A stretch of 64,000 nt of DNA from Pseudomonas oryzihabitans (GCF_001518815.1 NZ_CP013987.1:1715001-1779000); one strand, 5' to 3'. Positions 25,744 to 35,657 are shown, counted from the first letter of the stretch. A program made the numbers and translations. The notes: generated by a model from the sequence alone, not told the origin.

Positions 25744-26337
25744 TCAGCCGAACAGCTCCGGACCGTAGCCCCACATCAGCACCGTAGTAGCCATCAGCAC
25801 TTCCAGCACCAGCACCCCGATGGCCAGGGTGGAGCCGGACATGATGAAGCCTTCCCGCTGGTCGATGTTGAGGAAGGAGGGGATGCCGGTGTAGAGCAGG
25901 TAGGCCGAATAGGCCAGGCCGACGATCCCGGCGATTGCGCACAACCACACCAGTGGATAGAAGCCCACCAGCCCGCTCAGCAACATGGGCGTGGCTACAT
26001 AGCCGGCGAAGAGAATGCAGCGATTGGCACTGGGCCGATCCGGATAGCGCCGCGCCAGCCAATGGATCACGTGTCCCATGGCCACCACCGCGGCCATGAT
26101 CAGCGCATAGCTGATAACCGCCAGCACCACGGCGGTAGGTAGATCCAGTACATGGGCTTCGCCGCCGCCGAAGCGCCAGCCGAAGGTGGTGGTACCCACC
26201 AGCGAGGCAACGACGGGAATGGCGGCCAGGAAGGCGACGTGATGGGCAAAGAAGTGCCCGACGGTTTCCCCTTCGCGACGAATCTGTTGCCACTCGCGAT
26301 CGGGATGGGCCAGCAGGCCCCAGACATGATTGATCAT
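25744..26337 (-). CDS. Yip1 domain membrane protein
   Basis: The 197-residue integral membrane protein starts MINHVWGLLAHPDREWQQI, the typical opening of bacterial Yip1-domain proteins, and has about five hydrophobic segments. A GAGGAGC ribosome site in front of 26337 decides the start over an upstream in-frame codon at 26406. The function is unknown; relatives are common in pseudomonads. Confidence 0.8.
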   Translation of the reverse strand: MINHVWGLLAHPDREWQQIRREGETVGHFFAHHVAFLAAIPVVASLVGTTTFGWRFGGGEAHVLDLPTAVVLAVISYALIMAAVVAMGHVIHWLARRYPDRPSANRCILFAGYVATPMLLSGLVGFYPLVWLCAIAGIVGLAYSAYLLYTGIPSFLNIDQREGFIMSGSTLAIGVLVLEVLMATTVLMWGYGPELFG

Positions 26338-26629
26338 GATTCTGCTCCTCACCCGCTGTGGTCGCCGCAAGCGGGCCTCTATGGGATGGCGAACGCTGTG
26401 TCTCACGCAACTGGCGACTACCTTTGGAGTATAGAAGAGCTCTGCAATGCGTCATGCGAGCCGACGAAGGGCAGTCTGCCTGGAAACGAAGCGACCAATG
26501 GTCATGGGGCACCAGTCCGGTGCACTTTTTTATGCGGTATCGCTCGTTGGTGCCCTACGCTCGATACCTGACCACCTGGACAGGATATTGCTTGCTCAAG
26601 GCATCTGTTACCGCCATGCGAGGCCCGCC

Positions 26630-27787
26630 ATGCCATCTCTCGACATCATCATCGCCGGTGCCGGCATGGGCGGCCTTACTGCCGCCCTGGCGCTCGGTCA
26701 GGCCGGGCATCGGGTCCGCCTGTTCGAGCGGGCGCAGGGCCTGGCCCCCATCGGCGCGGCTCTCTCCATCTGGCCAAACGGCGTCAAGGTGCTCGAATGC
26801 CTCGGCCTCGGACCGGCTATCGCGGCGGTGAGCGGCGATATGCAGACCATGAGCTATCACGATCGCGAGGGGCGTTTGCTCACCCGCTTCAGCCTGCTGC
26901 CTCTCTATAAGGCGGTTGACCGCCCGGCGCGTCCCATCGCCCGCGCCCACCTGCAGCGACTGTTACTGGACGCCGTGGGGACCGAACGGGTGACCCTGGG
27001 CGTCGCTTGCGAGGATTTCGCACAGGACGCGGACGCCGTGACCGTGCAGCTCAGCGACGGTCGTCGCGAGCGAGCCGATCTGCTGATCGCCGCCGATGGC
27101 ACCCACTCGCGCTTGCGGGATCGGGTGGTGGGGCAGGCGATCACCCGGGAATACTGTGGCTACGTGAATTGGAATGGCCGGGTCGCCATCGCGCCGGAGC
27201 TGGCGGACGAGCACGAATGGGCGCAATTCGTCGGGGATCACCAGCGCGTCTCGCTGATGCCCATGGGCGGCGGCGAATTCTATTTCTTCTTCGATGTGCC
27301 CCTGCCCAAGGGCACGCCCAACGAGCGCGATCTGTACCGCGCGGAGCTGGCCGCGCACTTCGCCGGCTGGGCACCGCCGGTGCAGCGCCTCATCGAGCGC
27401 CTGGATCCTCAGGGCGTGGCTCGCGTGGAAATCCACGATACCCGTCCGCTGCCGACGCTGGTACGGGGACGGGTGGCCTTGCTGGGCGATTCCGCCCATG
27501 CCATGGCGCCGGATCTGGGGCAGGGCGGTTGCCAGGCCATGGAAGACGCCTGGGTGCTGGCGCGGTGCCTGGAGGCAGACGCCGATCCGCGCGTGGCACT
27601 CCAGGCCTATGAGCAGGCGCGCCTGGAGCGGGTCGCCGGGATCGTCGAGCGAGCGCGCAAGCGCTGCGAGATCACCCATGGCCACGAGCCCCTGGCCACC
27701 CAGGCCTGGTACGCTGAATTGGCCCGCGAAACCGGGGAGACGGTGATCGCCGGCCTGCGCAAGACCGCCGATGGCGGCCCGCTGTGA
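26630..27787 (+). CDS. hpxO: FAD-dependent urate hydroxylase-like monooxygenase (HpxO)
   Basis: A 385-residue class A flavoprotein monooxygenase. It has the FAD motif GAGMGG at 10-15, a DG-type motif LLIAADGTHSRLR near 152-164 and the second FAD motif GDSAHAMAPDLGQGG near 286-300. Length and sequence resemble the HpxO urate hydroxylase, which turns urate into 5-hydroxyisourate in purine catabolism. The start is placed at the ATG opening MPSLDIIIAGAG. No other purine-pathway gene is nearby, so a different aromatic hydroxylase remains possible. Confidence 0.75.
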   Translation: MPSLDIIIAGAGMGGLTAALALGQAGHRVRLFERAQGLAPIGAALSIWPNGVKVLECLGLGPAIAAVSGDMQTMSYHDREGRLLTRFSLLPLYKAVDRPARPIARAHLQRLLLDAVGTERVTLGVACEDFAQDADAVTVQLSDGRRERADLLIAADGTHSRLRDRVVGQAITREYCGYVNWNGRVAIAPELADEHEWAQFVGDHQRVSLMPMGGGEFYFFFDVPLPKGTPNERDLYRAELAAHFAGWAPPVQRLIERLDPQGVARVEIHDTRPLPTLVRGRVALLGDSAHAMAPDLGQGGCQAMEDAWVLARCLEADADPRVALQAYEQARLERVAGIVERARKRCEITHGHEPLATQAWYAELARETGETVIAGLRKTADGGPL

Positions 27788-27862
27788 ATTAGCCCTGGCC
27801 CACGGTGACGATTGGCAGTGCCGGGGGTCGAAAAGCCCACGTCCTCGTCGGAGAGTTAGCCC

Positions 27863-28876
27863 ATGCGTCTGCGTCTCGCCCTGACCCTCGCCAGCTTCGC
27901 CATCGCTCCGCTGGCCTTCGCCGCCGATGGCGGCTGCCCCTATCCGCAAACGGTGAAATTCGCCGGACCCAACTGGGAAAGCGGCATGTTCACCACCGAG
28001 GTCCTGCGCCTGCTGGTGGAGAAGGGCTACGGTTGCCAGACCGACAGCGTGCCGGGCAATACCGTGACGCTGGAAAACGCCCTGGCACAAAACGACATCC
28101 AGGTCACCGGCGAGCAGTGGGCCGGGCGCAGCCCGGCCTGGCGCGCGGCGGAAAAGGCCGGCAAGGTCTTTGCCGTGGGCGAGACGGTCAAGGGCGCCAC
28201 CGAAGGCTGGTGGGTGCCGGAATACCTGGTCAAGGGCGATCCCGCTCGCGGTATCAAGGCCAAGGCGCCGGATCTGAAGAGCGTGGCCGATCTGCCCCGC
28301 TATAAAGAGCTGTTCCGCGATCCGGAAGAGCCAGGCAAGGGCCGCTTCCTCAACTGCCCGACCGGCTGGACCTGCGAGATCGTCAACAGTCAGAAGCTCA
28401 AGGCCTACAAGCTCACCGACAGCTACACCAACTTCCGCACTGGCACCGGCCCTGCGCTGGACGCCGCCATCGCCACTGCCATGCGCCGCGGCGAGCCGGT
28501 GCTCTTCTACTATTGGTCGCCGACCCCCTTGATGGGCCGCTACAAGCTGGTTCAGCTGGAAGAACCGCCCTTCAGCGAGAAAGCCTGGGCGACGCTGTCG
28601 GATCCCAAGAACCCCGATCCACTGCCATCGCGCTCGCTGCCGGCCAAGATCACCATCGGCGTCTCCCGCGACCTGCATGACAAGGCGCCAGCTTTGGTGG
28701 CGCTGTTCGAAAAGGTCGAATTCCCCCTCGACCAGTTCAACGGCATCCTCGCGGGCATGGCGGAGAAGCGTGAAGACGCCCAGGTGGTGGCCAAGCGTTT
28801 CCTCAAGGAGCATCCGGAGGTCTGGACATCCTGGCTGCCGGCGGAAAACGCCGAGCGGGTGAAGGCGGCGCTCTAA
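27863..28876 (+). CDS. ABC transporter substrate-binding protein, glycine betaine/choline type
   Basis: A 337-residue periplasmic binding protein with signal peptide (cleavage after LAFA, near 20) and OpuAC/ProX-type domain. The WESGMF...NDIQVTGEQW pattern and Trp/Tyr-rich segments suit aromatic-box binding of quaternary amines. It is clearly paralogous to the binding protein at 32161, but no permease or ATPase follows it directly. It may feed the permease/ATPase at 33122-34785 as a second receptor. Confidence 0.83.
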   Translation: MRLRLALTLASFAIAPLAFAADGGCPYPQTVKFAGPNWESGMFTTEVLRLLVEKGYGCQTDSVPGNTVTLENALAQNDIQVTGEQWAGRSPAWRAAEKAGKVFAVGETVKGATEGWWVPEYLVKGDPARGIKAKAPDLKSVADLPRYKELFRDPEEPGKGRFLNCPTGWTCEIVNSQKLKAYKLTDSYTNFRTGTGPALDAAIATAMRRGEPVLFYYWSPTPLMGRYKLVQLEEPPFSEKAWATLSDPKNPDPLPSRSLPAKITIGVSRDLHDKAPALVALFEKVEFPLDQFNGILAGMAEKREDAQVVAKRFLKEHPEVWTSWLPAENAERVKAAL

Positions 28877-28922
28877 GTGCAGTGATAGAGGATAATGGCG
28901 GTTTTCCGTACTGGAGCCGCCC

Positions 28923-29705
28923 ATGACCGTTGCCGCCCTTACCATGTACGTCGAGCCCGCCGAGGTGCGCGATGCCTATCGCCAGCTCGCCGAGGCCGTG
29001 GCACTACGCCTGGGGACGACGCTCGAACCTGCGCCCGAAGAGCTGCCTGCGCTCTGGAGCCATCCCGAGCTGCTGCTGGCCCAGACCTGCGGCTATCCCT
29101 GGGCCACCCGACTGCGCGGCCAGGTGCGCCTGGTCGCTGCGCCGCGTTACCGCTTCGATGGCTGCGAAGGCGCCGAGCATTGCGCCTTCATCCTGGTACC
29201 CGAAACCCTCGAAGCGAGCAGCCTCGCGGACCTGCGCGGTAAGCGCGTGGCGCTCAACAGCCTGGATTCCAACACCGGCATGAATCTCCTGCGCCAGGCC
29301 GTGGCCCCCCTGGCCGAGCGCGGGCGCTTCTTTGGCGAAGTGATCGTCAGCGAGAGCCATGCCAACAGCCTGGCGCTGTTGCAGCAGGGGCACGCCGACG
29401 TGGCCGCGGTGGACGCCGTGACCTATGGCTACCTGCAGCGCGCTGAACCCGAGCGAGTGGCCGGTCTGCGCCCGCTGCAGCGTACCCGCTGGAGTCCGGC
29501 GCTGCCCTTTATCACCGCGGCCAGTCGCTCCGATGCGGAGGTTCAGGCTTTGCGTGAGGCACTAAGCGACAGCCTGGCCGCCGATCCCGAGCTGGCCGAA
29601 CGCCTCGCCATCGAGGGCTTCACCGCAGTAGACGAAGCGACCTATCTGCCCCTGCTGGACTGGCGCCGCGAGGCGTTGGAGCAGGGCTATCCGGTGATTG
29701 CGTAG
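28923..29705 (+). CDS. PhnD/SsuA-like substrate-binding protein without signal peptide
   Basis: A 260-residue protein of the phosphate/phosphonate-binding PhnD-like superfamily. It shows the domain-linking segment SLADLRGKRVALNSLDSNTGMNLLRQ and LLQQGHADVAAVDAVTYGYL, typical of such folds. No signal peptide is seen at the N-terminus (MTVAALTMYVEPAEV), which is odd for a binding protein and suggests a cytoplasmic sensor or enzyme-like role. It follows the betaine-type binding protein by 46 bp and precedes a repeat array. Confidence 0.75.
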   Translation: MTVAALTMYVEPAEVRDAYRQLAEAVALRLGTTLEPAPEELPALWSHPELLLAQTCGYPWATRLRGQVRLVAAPRYRFDGCEGAEHCAFILVPETLEASSLADLRGKRVALNSLDSNTGMNLLRQAVAPLAERGRFFGEVIVSESHANSLALLQQGHADVAAVDAVTYGYLQRAEPERVAGLRPLQRTRWSPALPFITAASRSDAEVQALREALSDSLAADPELAERLAIEGFTAVDEATYLPLLDWRREALEQGYPVIA

Positions 29706-30404
29706 GTTGGGATGAGACAGCGCCATCATCGAAGCTCAAACATGAAGGATCCAGGCCTGGCACCGTTGCTGCCGCGTTCCGACCCATCGCGGCCATGGGC
29801 CGCTCCTACGGGACAGCATGCCTCTGTAGGAGCAGCCCATGGCCGCGATGAGCGTCGTAGGTTGGGTTGAGACGGCTCTATCGTCGAAGCCCAAACATGA
29901 AGGGGCAGGCCTGGCACCGTTGGCGCTGCGTTCCGACCCATCGCGGCCATGGGCCGCTCCTACAGGAGAGCATGCCTTTGTAGGAGCGGTCCATGGCCGC
30001 GATGAGCGTCGTAGGTTGGGTTGAGGCGGCTCCATCGTCGAAGCCCAAACATGAAGGGACCAGGCCTGGCGCCGTTGCTGCGGCGTTCCGACCCATCGCG
30101 GCCATGGGCCGCTCCTACGGGACAGCATGCCTCTGTAGGAGCGGCCCATGGCCGCGATGAGCATCGTAGGCTGGGTTGAGACGGCTCTATCGTCGAAGCC
30201 CAAACATGAAGGGGCCAGGCCTGGCACCGTTGGCGCTGCGTTCCGACCCATCGCGGCCATGGGCCGCGCCTACGGGACATCATGCCTTTGTAGGAGCAGC
30301 CCATGGCCGCGATGAGCATCGTAGGTTGGGTCGAGACGACTCCACAGTCGAAGCCCAACATGTGGACTCCGCCCTTTGGGCTTCGCTGCCCTCGACCAAC
30401 CTAC
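29701..30404. repeat. Tandem array of four 155-bp REP-containing units plus a partial fifth
   Basis: Units start with CGTAGGTTGGG at 29701, 29856, 30010, 30165 and 30320, giving lengths of 155, 154, 155 and 155 bp; the last is truncated. Each unit carries two element types: the GTAGGTTGGGTTGAG...GAAGCCCAA motif, and an inverted pair built on ATCGCGGCCATGGGCCGCTCCTAC. The short open frames in them repeat with the units and are not genes. The last unit reaches the stop codon of the adjacent MBL gene. Confidence 0.9.
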
Positions 30405-31237
30405 GCTGGCACTCCCTCCTGTAACCGCCGAAACTCCATCAGGTCATGGCTGCAGAACAGTGTCAGCCCCAGATCCTGGCGCAGGGAGAGTTCGCGCAGG
30501 CGGGCCTGGTTGTCCAGGCGGCTGGCGCGGTCGTCTTCCATCAGGCGCTGGTAGAACCTCAGGCCCGGCGTGCAGTGACGCTCGGGGCGGCCCATCTCGT
30601 CGCGGTAGAAGTAGGCGTCACCGGCGTGCAGCAGCCAGCCGCCCTCATGCTGGATGGCGATGCCGGCATGGCCCGGGGTATGACCGGGCAGCGGGATCAT
30701 CAGGATCTCCGGCGGCAGCCCAGGCAGGTCACGCACGCTGGCGAAGCCGTTCCACTGCTCGCCCTGGGGTTCATGGAAATTCCAGTGGCGGATCCCTTCC
30801 CACTGCGCCGGGCTGTAGCGACGGCGGCCGATGAAGCCGTGGCGCTGGCGCTGGGCGTCCCACTCACGCTGGAGCACATGGACCTGGGCCTGGGGAAAGT
30901 CATCCAGGCCGCCCGCGTGATCGAAGTCCAGGTGGGTCAGCACGATATGGCGAACATCGCCCGGACGAAAACCCAGGCGGCGAATCTGCGCCAGGGCGCT
31001 GAGCTCGGGGTCGTACTGGATGCGATTCATCAGCCGGAAGAAGGGACTCAGCCGCCGACCGCGCTCCTTGAGGTCGGCTTCACCGAAACCGGTATCCACC
31101 AGCACCAGACCGGACCGGTCCGTCTCCACCAGCAGGCAATGGCAGGCGAGGTGCGCGGCGAGGCCACGGCTGAAACCGTCGTACAGTGCCCCACCCAGGG
31201 GGCACATGCAGCCACAGTTGAGGTGATGGATACGCAT
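30401..31237 (-). CDS. MBL-fold metallo-hydrolase
   Basis: A 278-residue metallo-beta-lactamase-fold hydrolase with the zinc motif HLDFDH at 102-107, a later His in PLPGHTPGHAG and an Asp in LLHAGDAYF. This resembles quorum-quenching lactonase-like and glyoxalase-II-like members; the substrate is unknown. The start at 31237 (MRIHHLNCGC) is chosen because the upstream in-frame extension lacks family similarity. The last codons and the TAG lie inside the palindromic repeat that ends the 155-bp array, so the C-terminus may have been altered by the repeat. Confidence 0.82.
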   Translation of the reverse strand: MRIHHLNCGCMCPLGGALYDGFSRGLAAHLACHCLLVETDRSGLVLVDTGFGEADLKERGRRLSPFFRLMNRIQYDPELSALAQIRRLGFRPGDVRHIVLTHLDFDHAGGLDDFPQAQVHVLQREWDAQRQRHGFIGRRRYSPAQWEGIRHWNFHEPQGEQWNGFASVRDLPGLPPEILMIPLPGHTPGHAGIAIQHEGGWLLHAGDAYFYRDEMGRPERHCTPGLRFYQRLMEDDRASRLDNQARLRELSLRQDLGLTLFCSHDLMEFRRLQEGVPA

Positions 31238-31395
31238 GGTGGGCTCCGTGAGAATGTTCTCCGGTAGAAGAGGCGAGGGCGGACAAAGTTCGAGCGCAAC
31301 GGCCGTCCGCTCAGGCGACCCTGCTGGCGCTGATGCTTGCCAGCAAGGGCCGGCAGGCCTAGGGTGGCGACGATCAATCGACCGGAGCACGACTC

Positions 31396-32073
31396 TTGGG
31401 TAGCGACAGCCAGGCGGGCGCCGCCGTCTATTCGCCTCTTACCCTGCGCCTCTACGACGCCTGGGTACTGGGGATTTCCAATCGGTACGCCTGGGGCTGT
31501 CCCACCGGCGAGGTCCTGCTGCCGTTCTTCCGCCAGCACGTCGGTCGACGTCATCTCGAGGTGGGCGTGGGCACCGGCTACTACCTGGCCAAGGCGGATC
31601 TGCCGGCCGACACCGAGGTCACCCTGCTGGATCTCAACCCCGCCAGTCTCACCGCCGCCCGCGCGCGTCTAGGGCGTCTGGCCCGAACCCTGCGCCACGA
31701 TGTGCTGGAGCCGCTGGACGCTGCGGTTGGCCCCTTCGATTCCATCGCCCTGTTCTATCTGCTGCACTGCCTGCCGGGCAGCCTGGCGCAGAAGGGGCGG
31801 GCGTTCGCCCAGCTCGCACCAGTACTGGCACCCGGTGGCGTGGTATTCGGCGCCACCATCCTGGGCGACGCCGCGGGCCACAACGGCTTTGGCCAACGGC
31901 TGATGACCCTGTACAACCGCAAGGGCATCTTCGGCAACGCGGGCGATACCCTGGCGGATCTCGAGCGTGAGTTGCGTCGGCATTTCGTCCAGGTCGAGTT
32001 GCGCCAAGTGGGTCGGGTGGCGCTGTTCAGCGCCCGTGAGCCCCACGCAGGCAGTGCCAGAGCCTTCGGCTGA
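31396..32073 (+). CDS. Class I SAM-dependent methyltransferase
   Basis: A 225-residue methyltransferase with motif I HLEVGVGTGYYL near 53-64, an acidic residue ending strand 2 (VTLLDLNP) and motif II-like PFDSIALFYLLHCL. The start is TTG at 31396, as no in-frame ATG precedes motif I sensibly. The substrate is not identifiable. It lies between the divergent MBL gene and the quaternary-amine ABC operon. Confidence 0.78.
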   Translation: MGSDSQAGAAVYSPLTLRLYDAWVLGISNRYAWGCPTGEVLLPFFRQHVGRRHLEVGVGTGYYLAKADLPADTEVTLLDLNPASLTAARARLGRLARTLRHDVLEPLDAAVGPFDSIALFYLLHCLPGSLAQKGRAFAQLAPVLAPGGVVFGATILGDAAGHNGFGQRLMTLYNRKGIFGNAGDTLADLERELRRHFVQVELRQVGRVALFSAREPHAGSARAFG

Positions 32074-32160
32074 ACCCTGAGCCTTCGGCGCTGACCAAGG
32101 TAGGATCGCCAGCGGAACGGCTCTGCCGTCCTGGCCCTCCCAGTGCAGACGGAGCCTCTC

Positions 32161-33120
32161 ATGCCCACAGCCTTTCCCCGCCGTTCCCTCCTGGCCGCCG
32201 GCCTCTCCCTTGGCCTGCTGGCCGCCGGCACTGCCCAGGCCGACAGCTGGTGCGCCAGCAAGCCGGTGAAGTTCGCTGGGGTGAACTGGGAAAGCGGCAT
32301 GCTGCTCACCGAATTGATGGGCTTCGTCCTGCAGCACGGTTATGACTGCAAGGTGGACAGCATCCCCGGCAACTCCATCACCCTGGAGCAAGCCCTGGGC
32401 AACAACGACATTCAGGTATTCGCCGAGGAGTGGATCGGCCGCAGCGAGGTCTGGAACAAGGCCGCCGCAGCTGGCAAGGTGGTTGGCGTAGGCGCCCCTA
32501 TCGAAGGCGCCACCGAGGGCTGGTACGTGCCGCGCTACCTGGTGGAGGGCAAGGGTGCCAAGGCGCCCAACTTGAAGAGCATCGCCGACCTGGGTCAGTA
32601 CGCCGAGCTGTTCCGCGATCCGGAAGAGCCGGGCAAGGGCCGCTTCTATAACTGCCCGGCCGGCTGGACCTGCGAATTGGAAAACACCCAGATGCTGCAG
32701 AGCTATGGCCTGAGCGACAAATACACCAACTTCCGCCCCGGCACCGGGCCGGCGCTGGACGCTGCCATCGTCTCGGCCACCCGGCGCAAGCAGCCGATCC
32801 TCACCTACTACTGGTCGCCGACGCCGCTGCTGGGCCGGGTCGATATGGTGCAGCTCAAGCCGCGCGACGGCGAGGAGAAGCACATCCAGGTGCAGGCCGG
32901 ACTCTCCAAACCCTTCCACGACGGCGCCCCTGAACTGGTCGCCGTGCTGAGCCGCGTCAATGTGCCCATCGACCTGCTCAACCGCACCCTGGCCGAACAG
33001 GCCGAAGCCAAGCAGGACGCGCCTGCCGCCGCCAAGGCGCTGCTCAAGGCCCATCCCGAACTCTGGCAGGCCTGGGTGACCGACGCGGCAGCGCGCAGCA
33101 AGATCCAGGCGGCGCTCTAG
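32161..33120 (+). CDS. ABC transporter substrate-binding protein, quaternary amine type
   Basis: A 319-residue periplasmic protein with a signal region MPTAFPRRSLLAAGLSLGLLAAGTAQA; two arginines precede the hydrophobic core but no full Tat box is present. It has the same OpuAC-type fold and WESGM/NDIQVF landmarks as the paralogue at 27863. The ATG at 32161 is preferred to a GTG at 32143 because GGAG lies 7 bases ahead. The permease gene begins one base after its stop, making a three-gene operon for uptake of choline, betaine, carnitine or a related compound. Confidence 0.87.
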   Translation: MPTAFPRRSLLAAGLSLGLLAAGTAQADSWCASKPVKFAGVNWESGMLLTELMGFVLQHGYDCKVDSIPGNSITLEQALGNNDIQVFAEEWIGRSEVWNKAAAAGKVVGVGAPIEGATEGWYVPRYLVEGKGAKAPNLKSIADLGQYAELFRDPEEPGKGRFYNCPAGWTCELENTQMLQSYGLSDKYTNFRPGTGPALDAAIVSATRRKQPILTYYWSPTPLLGRVDMVQLKPRDGEEKHIQVQAGLSKPFHDGAPELVAVLSRVNVPIDLLNRTLAEQAEAKQDAPAAAKALLKAHPELWQAWVTDAAARSKIQAAL

Positions 33121-33121
33121 G

Positions 33122-33973
33122 ATGTTTCCCGAAGGCCTGACCTTTTCCTTCGCCGACGCCGTCAATCGCGGCGTCGACTGGCTGGTGACCCGCTACGGCG
33201 ATGTCTTCCGCACCGTCTCCGACACCCTGCTACAGGCCATCGTCTGGCTCGAAGGCCTGCTGCGCAGCACCCCCTGGTGGGCGCTGTTGCTGATCGTCGC
33301 GGCCCTGGCCGCCCATGCCACCCGACGGGTACTGCCGACCCTGCTGATCACCGGCCTGCTGTTCCTGGTCGGTGCCCTGGGGCTGTGGGACAAGCTGATG
33401 CAGACCCTGGCGCTGGTGCTGGTGGCCACCGCCATCGCGGTGATCATCGGCATACCCCTGGGCATCCTCTGCGCCCGTAGCGCTCGCCTGCGCCTGGTGC
33501 TGATGCCGCTACTGGACATCATGCAGACCATGCCCAGCTTCGTGTACCTGATCCCGGTGCTGATGCTGTTCGGCCTGGGCAAGGTGCCGGCGATCTTCGC
33601 CACGGTGATCTATGCCGCACCACCCTTGATCCGCCTCACCGATCTGGGTATCCGCCAGGTCGATCGCGAGGTCATGGAAGCGGTCAACGCCTTTGGCGCC
33701 AGTCGCTGGCAGCAGCTGTTCGGCGTGCAGTTGCCGCTGGCGCTGCCGAGCATCATGGCCGGCATCAACCAGACCACCATGATGGCGCTGTCCATGGTGG
33801 TGATCGCCTCCATGATTGGCGCCCGCGGCCTCGGTGAGGAAGTGCTGGTTGGCATCCAGACCCTGGACGTGGGCAAGGGCCTGCAGGCGGGCCTGGCCAT
33901 TGTCATCCTGGCCGTGGTGATCGACCGCATCACCCAGGCCTACGGTCGTCAGCGCCACGAGGTGGAGCGATGA
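33122..33973 (+). CDS. ABC transporter permease, ProW-like
   Basis: A 283-residue inner-membrane permease with about six helices and the binding-protein-dependent transport motif [29 protein letters not shown], the coupling helix that contacts the ATPase. The family is ProW/OpuA-type. Its stop overlaps the ATPase start by 4 bp. It completes an importer with the binding protein upstream and the ATPase downstream. Confidence 0.9.
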   Translation: MFPEGLTFSFADAVNRGVDWLVTRYGDVFRTVSDTLLQAIVWLEGLLRSTPWWALLLIVAALAAHATRRVLPTLLITGLLFLVGALGLWDKLMQTLALVLVATAIAVIIGIPLGILCARSARLRLVLMPLLDIMQTMPSFVYLIPVLMLFGLGKVPAIFATVIYAAPPLIRLTDLGIRQVDREVMEAVNAFGASRWQQLFGVQLPLALPSIMAGINQTTMMALSMVVIASMIGARGLGEEVLVGIQTLDVGKGLQAGLAIVILAVVIDRITQAYGRQRHEVER

Positions 33974-34785
33974 AAATCGTCGTCGAACGGGTCTCCAAGA
34001 TCTTCGGCAAGCGCGAACAGGCGGCCCTGGCCTTGCTCCGCGAGGGGCATGACAAGGCCGAGATCCTTGCGCGCACCGGTTGCGTGGTGGGCGTGGACGA
34101 CCTGTCCCTGGAAATCGCCGAGGGCGAGATCTTCGTCATCATGGGGCTGTCCGGGTCCGGCAAGTCGACCCTGGTGCGTCACTTCAACCGGCTGATCGAC
34201 CCGAGCAGCGGGCGCATCCTCATCGATGGCCAGGACATCCTGCAACTGCCGCTGCCGGCGCTGCGCGAGTTGCGGCGTCAGCGCATCAGCATGGTGTTCC
34301 AGAGCTTTGGCCTCTTGCCGCACCGACGGGTGCTGGACAACGTCGCCTACGGCCTCAAGGTCCGCGGCGAGCCCAAGGCGGTGTGCCGGGAACGGGCATT
34401 GCACTGGCTGGAGGTGGTCGGCCTGGCCGGCTACGAGGGCAAGTGGCCGCATCAGCTCTCCGGTGGCATGCGCCAACGGGTCGGCCTGGCCCGCGCCCTG
34501 GCCGCGGATACCGAGATCATCCTGATGGACGAGGCCTTTTCCGCCCTCGATCCGCTGATCCGTGCCGAGATGCAGGAACAACTGCTGGAACTGCAACAGC
34601 GGCTGCACAAGACCATCGTCTTCATCACCCACGACCTGGACGAGGCACTGCGCCTGGGCAATCGCATCGCCATTCTGCGCGATGGTCGCCTTGTGCAGGT
34701 GGGTACTCCCGCGGACATCCTCGGCCAGCCGGCCGACGACTACGTGGCCCGCTTCGTCCAGCGGCGCACCGCTGCGACAGTTTGA
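33970..34785 (+). CDS. ABC transporter ATP-binding protein, ProV-like
   Basis: A 271-residue ATPase with Walker [10 protein letters not shown] at 59-67, signature [15 protein letters not shown] near 160, Walker [12 protein letters not shown] and the switch His in [10 protein letters not shown]. The N-terminal stretch before Walker A resembles ProV, but the C-terminal CBS domains of full-length ProV are absent. The transporter is therefore more like the compact choline/betaine systems than the osmotically gated ProU. It ends the operon and is followed by a terminator. Confidence 0.9.
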   Translation: MKIVVERVSKIFGKREQAALALLREGHDKAEILARTGCVVGVDDLSLEIAEGEIFVIMGLSGSGKSTLVRHFNRLIDPSSGRILIDGQDILQLPLPALRELRRQRISMVFQSFGLLPHRRVLDNVAYGLKVRGEPKAVCRERALHWLEVVGLAGYEGKWPHQLSGGMRQRVGLARALAADTEIILMDEAFSALDPLIRAEMQEQLLELQQRLHKTIVFITHDLDEALRLGNRIAILRDGRLVQVGTPADILGQPADDYVARFVQRRTAATV

Positions 34786-34849
34786 AACAATTGTGGCAGA
34801 GGCCTTCACGAGCATTTCACAGGCGTGACGCTCTGATGGTGAGACCTGC

Positions 34850-34876
34850 GGCCTGACCCTGTCAGGCCTTTCTCTT
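34850..34876 (+). terminator. Terminator after the quaternary-amine ABC operon
   Basis: A perfect 8-bp stem GGCCTGAC/GTCAGGCC with a 3-base loop, then TTTCTCTT. It lies 20 bp before the TerC start, so terC needs a promoter inside or upstream of it, or partial read-through. Confidence 0.75.
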
Positions 34877-34896
34877 CCCACTGGAACCGCGCCGCA

Positions 34897-35649
34897 ATGG
34901 ACTATCTGCTACAACTCGCCGCTGACCCTACCGTCTGGGCCGCGCTGGCCACCCTGATCGTGATGGAGGTGGTGCTCGGCATCGACAACCTGATCTTCAT
35001 CTCCATCCTGACCAACAAGCTGCCTGTCCACCAGCAGCAGAAGGGCCGTCGCATCGGCATCAGCCTGGCGCTGGTCCTGCGTCTGGGTCTGCTCGGTACC
35101 GTGGCCTGGATCGTCCAGCTCACCGAGCCGATCATTGAGGTCTTCGGCAAGAGCTTTTCCTGGAAGGACCTGATCCTCATCGCCGGTGGCCTGTTCCTGT
35201 TGTGGAAGGCGACCAAGGAGATCCATCACAACGTCGACCCCGAGCCTGACAGCGCCCTGACCAAGGGCGGCGAGACGGCGACCCTGGCGTTCGGCTCCGC
35301 CATCGTGCAGATCCTCTTGCTGGACCTGGTGTTCTCGGTGGACAGCATCATCACCGCCGTGGGCATGACCGAGCACCTGCCGGTGATGGTGATCGCGGTG
35401 GTGGTGGCGGTGACCGTCATGTTGCTGGCGGCCGACCCCTTGGCCAAGTTCATCGACAGGAACCCCACTGTCGTGATGCTGGCGCTGGGTTTCCTGATCA
35501 TGATCGGCATGACCCTGATCGCCGAGGGCTTCGGCGCCCATGTACCCAAGGGCTACATCTATGCAGCCATGGCCTTCTCGGCGCTGATCGAGGGTCTGAA
35601 CATGCTGTCGCGGCGGGCCAAGCGTCGCCAGCAGCCAGCTGGCAAATGA
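34897..35649 (+). CDS. TerC family integral membrane protein
   Basis: A 250-residue protein with about seven helices. The acidic signatures [16 protein letters not shown] (helix 1) and [18 protein letters not shown] are typical of TerC/Alx-type proteins, which are linked to manganese export and metallation of exported proteins. A basic tail RRAKRRQQ ends the protein. It appears monocistronic, between two hairpin terminators. Confidence 0.88.
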   Translation: MDYLLQLAADPTVWAALATLIVMEVVLGIDNLIFISILTNKLPVHQQQKGRRIGISLALVLRLGLLGTVAWIVQLTEPIIEVFGKSFSWKDLILIAGGLFLLWKATKEIHHNVDPEPDSALTKGGETATLAFGSAIVQILLLDLVFSVDSIITAVGMTEHLPVMVIAVVVAVTVMLLAADPLAKFIDRNPTVVMLALGFLIMIGMTLIAEGFGAHVPKGYIYAAMAFSALIEGLNMLSRRAKRRQQPAGK

Positions 35650-35657
35650 GAAAAAGG

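Noticed and set aside
29839-30424. A family of short related open frames in the 155-bp and 172-bp arrays, which could look like tandem peptide genes
   Set aside because: They repeat with the DNA units, overlap on both strands and follow the palindromes, so the repeat explains them.
34786-34896. A manganese riboswitch (yybP-ykoY type) upstream of the TerC gene
   Set aside because: I could not find the conserved core of that element. The visible hairpin is better explained as the terminator of the preceding ABC operon.
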